The position numbers and the translations under genes were made by a program. DNA of 48,096 nt from an uncultured Clostridium sp. (lineage in GTDB: Bacteria; Bacillota; Clostridia; TANB77; CAG-508): the NCBI GenBank assembly GCA_948435735.1, contig CAOJGX010000005.1, positions 1 to 48,096 on the forward strand, read 5' to 3'. Every line of letters starts with the position of its first letter. Position 1 is the stretch's first letter. Below, piece after piece: positions 8,144-17,974 of this stretch. The notes under the pieces were generated by a model. The model ran no database searches, had not been told where the DNA came from, and saw nothing but the letters and a program-made list of their open reading frames with translations.

Positions 8144-9126
8144 AATTTAACCTAGATTTTTACAAAGGCGAAGATAAATACAGTGATGGAGATATCGAAG
8201 ATATTATCTTAAAGTATACCGAAAATTATACAGAAGAAAATATAGATGCCATTTTCAAAAATGATTTACGTTGGCCAGTATTTTATCATTTAACGAATAT
8301 TCGCAAAAATATCCTTAACTGGTATCCTATGAAAAACAAAGCTTCTGTTCTTGAAATTGGGGCTGGAATGGGTGCTGTTACAAGTACATTATGTGACAAA
8401 GCAGAACGTGTAGTTTGTGTAGAGCTCTCCAAAAGAAGAGCTACAGCAATTGCCAATCGTAATAAAACACGAGAAAATCTGGAAATTATAGTTGGAAACT
8501 TAAACGATGTTGAATTTAACGAAAAATTTGATTATATTACCCTAGTAGGCGTTTTAGAATATGCCAATTTGTATACGTATACAGCCAATCCCTATATCGA
8601 CTTTTTAAATTCCATCCGAAAATTCCTAAAAAAAGATGGAAAATTACTCATTGCCATTGAAAATAAATTTGGTATGAAATATTTTGCCGGTGCACCAGAA
8701 GACCATTCTTGCATCCGATATGATGGAATCATTGGCTATCCACAAAAAAATAGGAGTGCCATGACTTTTGGCAAGCAAGAATTGAAAGATTTACTTGCAG
8801 AAGTTGGTTTAAAACATACAAAATTCTACTATCCACTTCCAGACTATAAATTACCGAATATCGTTTTTTCAGATGATTATTTGCCAAACGAAACCACCAT
8901 TGAAAATTACTCAGTATATTATTATGAAGGAAGCAAAATCGAATTTAATGAAAAAGAAGCTTACAAACAAACAATAAAAAATGGCATCTTTGATATTTTT
9001 GCCAATTCGTTTTTCGTGGAAGCATCTGCTAAAAAAATTCATACCAAAATAGACTTAGAAAAGGCAACTTTGGTCAAAATAGCAGAAAACGAAAAAGCTT
9101 TTTATGACAAAGAATATACCAAATAA
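8140..9126 (+). CDS. Class I SAM-dependent methyltransferase, putative chain-capping enzyme
   Basis: The 328-residue protein has an intact SAM-binding motif, LEIGAGMGAVT near 71-81, and an acidic VCVEL loop. Its C-terminal part carries the motif FDIFANSFFVEAS. The same motif, in the same relation to a Rossmann second half, occurs in the 9955 protein, which has lost the SAM-binding half. Next to a Wzt with a glycan-binding tail, I infer methylation of the non-reducing end of the exported glycan. AGAAAGG precedes the ATG, and the start overlaps the HEPN remnant. Confidence 0.8.
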   Translation: MKFNLDFYKGEDKYSDGDIEDIILKYTENYTEENIDAIFKNDLRWPVFYHLTNIRKNILNWYPMKNKASVLEIGAGMGAVTSTLCDKAERVVCVELSKRRATAIANRNKTRENLEIIVGNLNDVEFNEKFDYITLVGVLEYANLYTYTANPYIDFLNSIRKFLKKDGKLLIAIENKFGMKYFAGAPEDHSCIRYDGIIGYPQKNRSAMTFGKQELKDLLAEVGLKHTKFYYPLPDYKLPNIVFSDDYLPNETTIENYSVYYYEGSKIEFNEKEAYKQTIKNGIFDIFANSFFVEASAKKIHTKIDLEKATLVKIAENEKAFYDKEYTK

Positions 9127-9138
9127 GAGGAGATTTTT

Positions 9139-9939
9139 ATGAGAAAAAAAGTAACCATACTATTGATTTTAGTTGTAACAGTTGGCTGTATTTATCTAGG
9201 TTTTCGCACCAGAGAAAAAAACGGTATTGTTGTTACCCAAATCCAAACGAGTCAGCCAAATTCACTAAGTTATTTGCTAGAAACAAGCGAAAACAAACTG
9301 ATCATGCTAGATGGTGGAAGTAACGAAGATAGTGAAGCATTAGAGCAAAAATTACTAGCCAAAGGCGGAATTGTAGAAAGTTGGTTTATTACCATGGCGA
9401 GCCCAGAAAATTTTGGTGCCATGAAATCTATTTTGGAAAATGGAAAGGTTCAAATTAATCATATTTACGTAAGTTTTAATGAGGCAAGTTGGTATGCTGA
9501 AAATGAGCCAGAAAAATATCCAGAAATTGCGGAATTTCTAGATTTAATCTACAGTGAAAAAAATATCACAAAAGTTTTCAATGTGCCTCTTCGACATGAA
9601 ATTTTGATTGATAATTTATATTTTACCATTTTAAATGTAGCTAATCCATCCATAAAAGGTACTTTTAATCAAACCATGGCAATCAAAGTAAACAATACGT
9701 ATAAAAGCATGATTTTCATGGGAAATATTGCAAAGGAAGCTGCTGAAAAATTAAAAGACAACAACTTAGACGAAATTGCCTGTGATGCAGTTCAAGTTTC
9801 AAACCAACCAATTCAACCAGAGATTTATGAAAAAATGGCACCTACGTATGTATTTGTGCCAAATGCAAAGACGATAGAAAAAGAAAACTTAAAAATTAAG
9901 GAAACCTATACAGGAGAAGTCACTGTCAAAATTTGGTAA
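9139..9939 (+). CDS. Membrane-anchored metallo-beta-lactamase-fold pseudoenzyme
   Basis: A 266-residue protein with an N-terminal membrane segment (about 5-22) and then the strand pattern of the ComEC-type metallo-beta-lactamase domain (NSLSYLLET, LIMLDGGS). Where HxHxDH should be, it reads TMASPEN (85-91). Where the GD metal ligand should follow the second strand pair, it reads MGN (194-196). Where the closing HHG should be, it reads SNQ. All visible metal ligands are replaced, so I infer a non-catalytic binding or scaffold role outside the membrane. AAGAGGAG precedes the start. It sits between the methyltransferase and the kinase-like protein, probably as part of the same capping module. 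Confidence 0.7.
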   Translation: MRKKVTILLILVVTVGCIYLGFRTREKNGIVVTQIQTSQPNSLSYLLETSENKLIMLDGGSNEDSEALEQKLLAKGGIVESWFITMASPENFGAMKSILENGKVQINHIYVSFNEASWYAENEPEKYPEIAEFLDLIYSEKNITKVFNVPLRHEILIDNLYFTILNVANPSIKGTFNQTMAIKVNNTYKSMIFMGNIAKEAAEKLKDNNLDEIACDAVQVSNQPIQPEIYEKMAPTYVFVPNAKTIEKENLKIKETYTGEVTVKIW

Positions 9940-9954
9940 AGAAGGAGATGTGCG

Positions 9955-11604
9955 ATGGATAAACAAAATCTATTAAAAGAAAATGTGTTTGCTTGGTATC
10001 AATTTAAAGAAAATACTTCGGCTGTTTTATTCTCAGAAGACAAAGCATATGAGGATATTTTGCGTGCAAAAGTAAAACTAGTTTTACCAGAGGAAAGTTT
10101 CGATTATGCTATTTTTATTGGAGAAGAAGCAATTTTAGAAAAAATAGAAAAAATGAAAAATAGTTTTCATGAAAATACCCAAATCATTGTGATTGATAAC
10201 AATCCGCTATCCATCCAAGAACTATCGAATTATCCTAGTAATAGGGAACTTTTGAAACATTCAAAGAAAGTAAGTATCGCAACGTTAAAAGAGAAAATGA
10301 AAGAGTTTGGTTTTACAAAATCAGAAACCTATTATGCGTTTCCGAATTATCAGTTCGTAGATATGCTTTTTTACAAAAACTATGCGATTCATGCTGAACA
10401 AATGCAAAAATATATCCCTACCATAAAAGAAACCGAGATAAAAATTCTTGATGAAGTCGATTTTTTGCGAAAAGTTGCCACATTTGACAAAAATACGTTA
10501 GACATTTTTGCCAATTCCTATTTCATCGAATTTTCGAAACAAGAAATAGAGCACAACATAAATTTTGTCTCATTCAACAATACTAGAAAAGAAGCCTATC
10601 GTTTGATGACGACCATTCGAGAAGATGTCGTAGAAAAAGTAGCCGTAAAGGATAAGGCACAGCCACATTTGGAAAATATGAAAAAAAATATTGCTGTATT
10701 AAAAAATGAGAACATTCAGCTATTAGATTATGTGCAAAATGACGCCTGCTATAGCAAACTCATCCAAAATCAGCAGACATTAGACATGATTTTTGCCGAG
10801 CATTTTGAAGATTTGGATTTTATAACACAAAAATTTTTGCAACTTAAAACAATTTTACTAAAAAACGCGATAAATTACACAGATGAAGTGCAAAACAGTC
10901 TAGAAAAATATGCCATTGACCAGACCAAAATAAAACATCTCAACTTTTTACAAAACGCTTGGATTGACTTAATTCCAAAAAACTGTTTTTTGCTAGACAA
11001 CGAAATGTATTTCTTTGACCAAGAATGGAAGCAAGAATTTTTGCCAGTTGATTTTGTGATTTATCGAGGAATCATTAATTGCTATGATTTAGTTAAAAAA
11101 ATAGATGTAAATAAACTGTATGAAAAATTGAATTTAACAGAATATATACCAACCTTTGAAAAAATCAATCAAATCATCATGAACGATATCTTAGACCAAG
11201 ATTTATATAACCAACTCTTAGCCAAAACACAGCAAACCATGAAAGAAGTAATCGAGCAAAAAAACATGTATGAAAAGCAAATCGAAGATTTTAAGACCGA
11301 AGACATCCAAAAAACGAAAGTTATCAAAGCATTAGAAGACGAAAATTTGAAAAAAGAAAACGTCATCCAAGACTTGCAAAACGAAGAAAAAAGCAAAGCA
11401 GAATATATTAAACTTTTAGAAAACATCAAAACTCAAAAAGAACAAGAAATTGAGCAATTTCACCACATGAATCAAGAAAAAGATGAAATTATCAACCAAT
11501 TAAATCAAATCATAAACGTAAAAGACCATCAAATTTCGGTTTATGAAAATATGAAAATAGTGAAATTAACCAAAAAATTGAGAGGAAATAAAAATGAAGC
11601 TTGA
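9955..11604 (+). CDS. Half-methyltransferase/kinase-like protein with long C-terminal coiled coil (WbdD-like)
   Basis: 549 residues in three parts. Residues 40-195 match the second half of the 8140 methyltransferase, including DIFANSYFIE, but the glycine-rich SAM loop is missing. Residues 200-400 look like a kinase fold: a lysine strand VEKVAV near 226-231, then IDLIPKN with D338 and N343, and FFDQEW with D355 in the DFG position. From about 420 to 535 it is a continuous Glu/Lys/Gln-rich coiled coil. WbdD, which ends O9a chains, has methyltransferase, kinase and coiled-coil ruler in that order. I infer a split version working with 8140. AGAAGGAG precedes the ATG. Confidence 0.65.
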   Translation: MDKQNLLKENVFAWYQFKENTSAVLFSEDKAYEDILRAKVKLVLPEESFDYAIFIGEEAILEKIEKMKNSFHENTQIIVIDNNPLSIQELSNYPSNRELLKHSKKVSIATLKEKMKEFGFTKSETYYAFPNYQFVDMLFYKNYAIHAEQMQKYIPTIKETEIKILDEVDFLRKVATFDKNTLDIFANSYFIEFSKQEIEHNINFVSFNNTRKEAYRLMTTIREDVVEKVAVKDKAQPHLENMKKNIAVLKNENIQLLDYVQNDACYSKLIQNQQTLDMIFAEHFEDLDFITQKFLQLKTILLKNAINYTDEVQNSLEKYAIDQTKIKHLNFLQNAWIDLIPKNCFLLDNEMYFFDQEWKQEFLPVDFVIYRGIINCYDLVKKIDVNKLYEKLNLTEYIPTFEKINQIIMNDILDQDLYNQLLAKTQQTMKEVIEQKNMYEKQIEDFKTEDIQKTKVIKALEDENLKKENVIQDLQNEEKSKAEYIKLLENIKTQKEQEIEQFHHMNQEKDEIINQLNQIINVKDHQISVYENMKIVKLTKKLRGNKNEA

Positions 11605-13307
11605 GCAAAAAATGAAAATTTACCATTTTTTAGATAAACATCCTAGCCTTAAAACCAATTTCGTAAAACCCTATCGAAAAATGATGAAAAAATATACGAC
11701 AAACGAAGAAACTGATTACAATCAATGGATTATTCAAAACGAGCCAAATGCACGAGAATTAGCCAAACAAAAAAAACATAAATTCGCCTATCAGCCCAAA
11801 ATTAGCATTGTTGTTCCTTTGTATAATACCAAAGAATATTTTTTCAAAGAGATCATCGAATGTTTAAAAAAACAAACCTATTCGAATTGGGAATTATGTT
11901 TAGCCGATGGAAGCCCAGAACCAATTGCCTATCGAGAAAAATATTTAAAAGATACCCGTATTAAGTATTCCATTATTGGCCAAAACAAAGGAATTTCTGG
12001 CAATACAAACGAAGCCATCAAACTAGCAACTGGTGATTATATCGGCCTTCTTGACCATGATGATTTGTTACCACCATTTTCTCTTTTTGAAGTGGTAAAG
12101 GCAATCAACGAAAATCCAGAAGCGGAATTTTTCTATTCCGATGAAGACAGAATCGAAGGCGAATTTCACAAACGCTTTGGTGTATTTTTCAAACCAGATT
12201 TTTCGCCATACACTTTAAGAAGCGCCAATTATATTTGTCATTTCAGCGTTTTCAAAAAAGAACTCATGACCAAACTTCGGAGGAGAAAAATCAGAATATG
12301 ACGGAAGTCAAGATTTTGATATTGTTTTGCGAGCATCCGAATTAACAGACAAAATTTGTCATATTCCCAAAGTTTTATATCATTGGCGCGTTCACCAAGA
12401 ATCCACAGCAGGAAATAGTGATTCTAAGCCGTATGCTTATGAAGTTGCTAAAAATGTCATCAAAGACCATTTAAGACGTTCCCAAATTGAAGTTCAAGTA
12501 ACAGACGGTTTAACACCAGGAAGCTATGATTTGAAATATTTAGTCAAGGGTCATCCCAAAGTTTCCCTAATTCTTGATGCGCAAGACGTTGATGAGGTTG
12601 ATGTATTGGTAAAAAAAGTAAAAGAAAGTTTTTCGTACCAAAATACAGAAATGATCGTGATTTCAGAAACTTGCTCTATAGTTGATGTAAAACCAATAAA
12701 ACCAACAGAAAATAGGTTAAAGCAATACAATGAAATCATTGCCAATTTGCAATCCGATTATTTTATCCTAATGGATGACCAATTTGTACAAATTCACAAT
12801 CCTGATTGGATACAAGATTTACTCGGAATTGCCCAAAATGAAGAGGTTGGAATTGTCGGAACCAAATTATACAATCACGAAAACCAAGTCGAACATTGTG
12901 GCATTATTTTAGGCATGAATGGAGCAGGAGATTTATTGTACAAAGGCGCGCCCAAAGATATTGGAACGTATATGCAGCGCCTAAAAATCATTCATAATGT
13001 AACAGCAGTTTACTATCGCTATGCTATGTTTGATACAAAAGCGTGCCAACAAGTGCATGCCTTAAATGAAAATTATACAGGACTTCTGACCAGTCTTGAT
13101 GTGTGTTTAAAAATGCTAAATCATAAAAAGCAAATCGTTCTCAATCCTTTGGTGGAGTTTGAAGTCAAAGGTTTGCGAGAAAGTGATAAAAAACAAGAGC
13201 AAGAAAGAGAATTTCAAAGAGAATGGCAGCATGAAATAGAAAAAGGAGACCGATTTTTTAGTCCAAACTTAAGTAAAACCAACACAGGCTTATCAATTAA
13301 TTTATAG
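11594..13307 (+). CDS. Two-domain family 2 glycosyltransferase, joined by +1 recoding at CGG 12278
   Basis: Read straight, the gene stops at 12301. Skipping C12278 gives one 570-residue protein that aligns along its length with the neighbours at 18936 and 20789. The first GT2 domain (about 65-290) has ISIVVPLYNT, LLDHDD and, across the junction, KL|GGEKSEYDGSQDFDIVL, then VLYHWRVHQ. The second domain (about 310-550) is degenerate: it keeps a DD near MDDQF but lacks the NNDTE motif of its paralogues. The paralogue at 18936 reads AAA CTA GGT GGC at this point, so exactly one C is extra here. The start overlaps the previous gene by 11 nt. Confidence 0.8.
12278..12280 (+). other. In-frame CGG recoding site 1 (CTT CGG A)
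   Basis: Zero-frame CGG followed by an out-of-frame stop at 12299-12301. The +1 frame resumes with GGA GGA GAA (Gly-Gly-Glu), matching the conserved LGG of paralogues. Confidence 0.8.
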
Positions 13308-13340
13308 ATAGACCTAGACGGGGAGAGAAAGGAAATGAAT

Positions 13341-15708
13341 ATGCCGAAAGTAGATATCGTTGTACCAATTTATAATGCGTATGAATTTACGGAAGAATGT
13401 ATTAAATCCGTATTGAAATATACCGATTTGCATACCCATACTTTACTGTTAATCAACGACAAAAGTCCAGATGAGAAGATTTTGCCAATGGTAAAAAAAT
13501 ATGCGGCAGAAAATACAGATAAAAATATTGTTGTGTTAAACAACGAAAAAAACCTAGGCTTTGTCAAAACCGTCAATAAAGGCATGGGTTATTCACAAAA
13601 CGATGTACTTTTGTTAAATAGTGATACAGAAGTGACAAAAAATTGGCTAGAAAAAATTATTGCTTGTGCGTATCGAAATGACTATATTGCCACTGTAACG
13701 CCTTTAACCAACAATGGAACCATTGCCTCTGTGCCTAATTTTGGCGTAGACAATGAATTACCAGCCAACTTGACACTTGACGAATATGCCGAAATGATAG
13801 AAAAATGTTCCTTAAACCGATTTCCAGAACTCACAACAGCCAATGGATTTTGTATGTATATCAAAAGAAGTGTTTTGGATGAAGTTGGCTTATTTGATGA
13901 TATCACATTTGAAAAAGGGTATGGGGAAGAAAACGATTTTTGTTACCGTGCGTTAAATCGAGGCTATATTCATGTTTTATGTGATAATACGTTTGTCTAT
14001 CACAAAGGCACCCAATCTTTTAAAAAAGAAAATTTAACAGCTGACAGAAAAACGCTTGTCGAAGAACACATGAAAAAATTGCGTGAAAAACATGCTGTTT
14101 ATGTTGACAAAACAGACCATTATTTACGCCTGAATCCAGCCCAAGATGTGCAAGAGAATATCCGCATCAATCTTGAATTGTATGGCAAAAAAAGAATCTT
14201 ATTTCTCGTCAATGAATGGGAAGAAAATATGGAGACAACAGCAGGAACTTCTTTGCATTTAAAAGATTTGATTAATGGCATAAAAAGCAAAATGGCATGT
14301 TTTGTTTTAAGCCCAGATAGAAAAGATTTATCCATCTTAAATTTGTATCTATACACAGAGCAAAGTGCACGTTTCTTGTACCGTTTAAAAACAGAAATAA
14401 ATCAATATGGGCAACTCACTTATCATAATGAAAGTTATAGCGAATTTTTAGAAAAATTATTTGAAACGTTTCAGTTTGATATTGTGCATGTACACCATTT
14501 TTTATATCAAACGTTTGATATAATAGAGATTGCCAAAAAATATAAAACGTATTCGATTCTTACATTGCATGATTTGTATTTATTATGTCCGTCTGTTAAT
14601 ATGATTTATGAAGGAACCTATTGTGATGAAATAAAATCTGAGAATTGTGAAAAATGTTTTGCCAAAAAATTTAAAATGGCGGAAAATGGCTTACAAAATT
14701 GGAGAAATAATGTGGCAAAAACCTTGCCAAAATTTGACCAAATTATAGCGCCTTCTGAAAATACAAAAAAACTATTTTTAGAAGCTTATCCTACTTTAAC
14801 GATAGATGTGATAGAACATGGTGTTGAAGTCTATGAATTAGAGCACAAAAAGCAAGAGAAAAAAGATACCTTTGATGTTGCTTTTGTTGGTGTCATGGCA
14901 AAGCATAAAGGAAGCGAAATTCTAAAGCAACTGATTAGCCAAAATACCGATCCGAAAATCAAGTTTCATCTTTTCGGAAAAAGTGAAGAATTGGAACTAG
15001 AAAAATCGTCAGAAAGTTATTGCTATCATGGCAAATATGAGAGAAAAGAATTGCCACAAGAATTGATGGATAACCAAATTGATTTAGTTTGTATGTTTTC
15101 AACTTGTCCAGAAACGTATTCGTATACTTTAAGTGAGACATTTATGGCACAAATTCCAGTTTTAGCTTATGATTTAGGAGCCATTGCGGATCGAATTAAA
15201 AAAGATTGTTTACGGTTGGATGATTCCGAAAGATGCTACAATAAAAGAGATTTTAGAGAACATTCAGGAAATCAAAAATGACAAAATCAATTACGACATG
15301 GTAAAAGCAAATTTTAAACATTACGACCTAAAAACTGTTACACAAATGCAACAAGATTATGAAAAAATTTATGCTTCCCTAAAAAGGTATTCTTGTGATA
15401 TAATTCATAGTGAAAACGTAACGTATTTTTTAGCCAAACGAAATGAAATTTTTAGCAAAGAGCTGAAGCTAGAAAATGAGAAAAAAGAAGCCTATATTGA
15501 AACATTAGAAAAACAAAAACAAGACTTAAAAAAAGAAGAAGAACATAAATCAGAATACATCAAAGTTTTAGAAAATGCAAACCAGCAAAAAGAACAAGAA
15601 ATAGAAGCTTTAAAAGAAGAAATCAAACAGAAAAATGATACTCTATTTTATTATGAAAATATGCGCCTCATGAAACTCATAAAAAAACTGAAAAAGAAAG
15701 GAAACTAA
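13341..15708 (+). CDS. GT2-GT4 fusion glycosyltransferase with coiled-coil tail, joined by +1 recoding at CGG 15213
   Basis: Skipping C15213 joins two ORFs into a 788-residue protein. The N-terminal GT2 domain (1-270) has VDIVVPIYNAYEF and LLNSDTE. A GT4 domain follows (about 285-640) with HVHHFLYQTFD, LHDLYLLCPS and the donor-site ETYSYTLSE. A Glu/Lys-rich coiled coil ends in ENMRLMKLIKKL, very like the end of the 9955 protein. The paralogue at 15710 reads AAA TTA GGT TGG where this gene reads TGT TTA CGG TTGG, so the extra C is explicit. I chose ATG 13341 (MPKVD, as in the paralogue) because GAAAGGA leaves too little space for ATG 13335. Confidence 0.82.
15213..15215 (+). other. In-frame CGG recoding site 2 (TTA CGG T)
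   Basis: The +1 frame resumes with GGT TGG ATG (Gly-Trp-Met), aligning with LGWIIP in the tandem paralogue. Zero frame runs on 22 codons of unrelated sequence before its stop at 15281. Confidence 0.82.
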
Positions 15709-15709
15709 C

Positions 15710-17974
15710 ATGCCAAAAGTAGATATTGTCGTACCAATTTATAATGCTTATCAATTTACAGAAGAATGTATTAAATCTGTATTGCAATATACTGATTTGC
15801 ACACACATAATTTATTGTTAATCAATGACAACAGCCCAGACGAAAAGATTTTGTCAATGCTAAAAAAATATGCGGAAGAAAATTCGGATAAAAATATCAT
15901 CGTATTAAACAACGAGGAAAATTTAGGATTTGTCAAAACTGTCAACAAAGGCATGTGTTATTCGCAAAATGACGTACTTTTGTTAAATAGCGATACAGAG
16001 GTAACTAAAAATTGGTTAGAAAAAATGATTGCCTGCGCCTATCGAAACGAATATATTGCCACCGTAACACCATTAACCAACAATGGAACCATTGCATCCA
16101 TACCCAATTTTGGCATGGATAACGAATTACCGCCAAATTTGACACTGGATGAATATGCCGAAATGATAGAAAAATGTTCCCTAAACCGATTTCCAGAACT
16201 CACAACAGCCAACGGATTTTGTATGTATATCAAAAGAAGTGTTTTGGATGAAGTTGGGTTGTTTGATGATGTCACATTTGAAAAAGGTTATGGCGAAGAA
16301 AACGACTTTTGCTATCGTGCTTTAAATCGAGGCTATATTCATATTTTATGTGACAATACTTTTGTGTATCACAAAGGCACCCAATCTTTCAAAAAAGAAA
16401 ACTTAACAGCTGACCGTGCTACTTTAATAGAAGAACACATGAAAAAATTATCCCAAAAACATCCCGTTTACGTTGACAAAACAGACCATTATTTAAGAGT
16501 CAATCCAGCACGTGATGTACAACAAAATATTCGAGTCAATCTTGCTTTATATGGCAAAAGACGTATTTTATTTCTTGTCAATGAATGGGAAGAAAATATG
16601 GAAATGACAGGTGGAACCTCGTTACATATCAAAGATATTATTGAAAAAATGCGTCAAAAAGATGCCTGTTTTGTAGTGTGTCCTGACAAAAATGATTTGT
16701 CGCGTTTACAAGTGTATCTATACACGGAAAACGTGGGCAGAATTTTATACAACATCAAAACCGAACTTGGTATGTATGGTCAATTAACCTTCCATGAACA
16801 AAGCTATTATGAAACACTAGACAAATTATTTAATAGCTTTGGATTTGACATAGTACACGTTCATCATTTTCTATTTCAAACATTTGATGTAGTTAATATT
16901 GCTAAAAGATATAACACCTATGCAATTGCCACCTTGCATGATTTGTACATGCTATGTCCGTCAATTAATATGATTCATAAGGGCAAATTTTGCCATCAAA
17001 TTAACCCAGAAGAATGTACAAAATGTTTTGCTAAAAAGCATAAAATTTCAGAAAATGTTTTAAACAATTGGCAAAAAAATGCGTACGAAACCTTGCAAAA
17101 AGTTGATAAAATTATTGTGCCTTCTGAAAATACAAAACAATTATTTTTAAAAACCTATCCTAAGTTAAACATTGATGTAATCGAACATGGTGTAGAAGTT
17201 TTGCTACCAGAAAAATCGAAAAAATCAGAAAAAACTACCTTTGATATTGCCTTTGTAGGAGCCATGGAAAAGCATAAAGGCAGCGAAGTTTTGAAAAAAA
17301 TAATTGCCCAAAATCCTGATTTCAACATCCATCTTTTTGGTAAAACTTTTGACAAAGCCTTGGAAAATAACACAGAAAAATATACCTATCACGGGACTTA
17401 TCAAAGAGGAGAATTGCCACAATTGCTAATAGACCATCAGATTGATTTAGTCTGCATGTTTACGATTTGGCCAGAGACATATTCCTACACCTTAAGTGAA
17501 ACTTATATGGCTGAAATTCCAGTTTTAGCTTACGATATTGGTGCTGTTGCAGACCGCCTAAAACAAGATAAATTAGGTTGGATTATTCCATTAGATATAC
17601 CAATTGAGGCGATTTTAGAAAAGATTGAAGCCATTAAAAATGACAAAGATAGGTATCAAAAAATCAAACATAATTTCAAAAATTATGCGTTTAAAACCGT
17701 TCAAAAAATGCAAGAAGAATATCGAAATATTTATGAAAATACAGGAACAATCAAAAACGAAATTGTAAACACAAGTTGGATTGACAATTTACAACGAAAA
17801 ACCGATGTTTACGATTTACGTGTAACACTAATCAACACAAATGCTGAATTAAATGTTTTAAGAGATTTCAAAAATAGATACAATTTTTTAGTCGAAAGAT
17901 TTCAGAAAAAACAAAACACAAAATGGTGGCAAACAGCCAAAAAAATAAAAGGATTTTTGAAAGGAAAACAATGA
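15710..17974 (+). CDS. GT2-GT4 fusion glycosyltransferase
   Basis: A 754-residue tandem paralogue of the 13341 gene, intact in one frame. GT2 domain at 1-270 (VDIVVPIYNAYQF, LLNSDTE, GEENDF), GT4 domain at about 285-640 (LFLVNEWEENM, HVHHFLFQTFD, TLHDLYMLCPS, EHGVEV, ETYSYTLSE). The C-terminus is a short basic tail rather than the long coiled coil of its twin. It starts 2 nt after the preceding stop and ends in an ATGA overlap with the next gene. It serves as the in-window control for the CGG site at 15213. Confidence 0.9.
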   Translation: MPKVDIVVPIYNAYQFTEECIKSVLQYTDLHTHNLLLINDNSPDEKILSMLKKYAEENSDKNIIVLNNEENLGFVKTVNKGMCYSQNDVLLLNSDTEVTKNWLEKMIACAYRNEYIATVTPLTNNGTIASIPNFGMDNELPPNLTLDEYAEMIEKCSLNRFPELTTANGFCMYIKRSVLDEVGLFDDVTFEKGYGEENDFCYRALNRGYIHILCDNTFVYHKGTQSFKKENLTADRATLIEEHMKKLSQKHPVYVDKTDHYLRVNPARDVQQNIRVNLALYGKRRILFLVNEWEENMEMTGGTSLHIKDIIEKMRQKDACFVVCPDKNDLSRLQVYLYTENVGRILYNIKTELGMYGQLTFHEQSYYETLDKLFNSFGFDIVHVHHFLFQTFDVVNIAKRYNTYAIATLHDLYMLCPSINMIHKGKFCHQINPEECTKCFAKKHKISENVLNNWQKNAYETLQKVDKIIVPSENTKQLFLKTYPKLNIDVIEHGVEVLLPEKSKKSEKTTFDIAFVGAMEKHKGSEVLKKIIAQNPDFNIHLFGKTFDKALENNTEKYTYHGTYQRGELPQLLIDHQIDLVCMFTIWPETYSYTLSETYMAEIPVLAYDIGAVADRLKQDKLGWIIPLDIPIEAILEKIEAIKNDKDRYQKIKHNFKNYAFKTVQKMQEEYRNIYENTGTIKNEIVNTSWIDNLQRKTDVYDLRVTLINTNAELNVLRDFKNRYNFLVERFQKKQNTKWWQTAKKIKGFLKGKQ

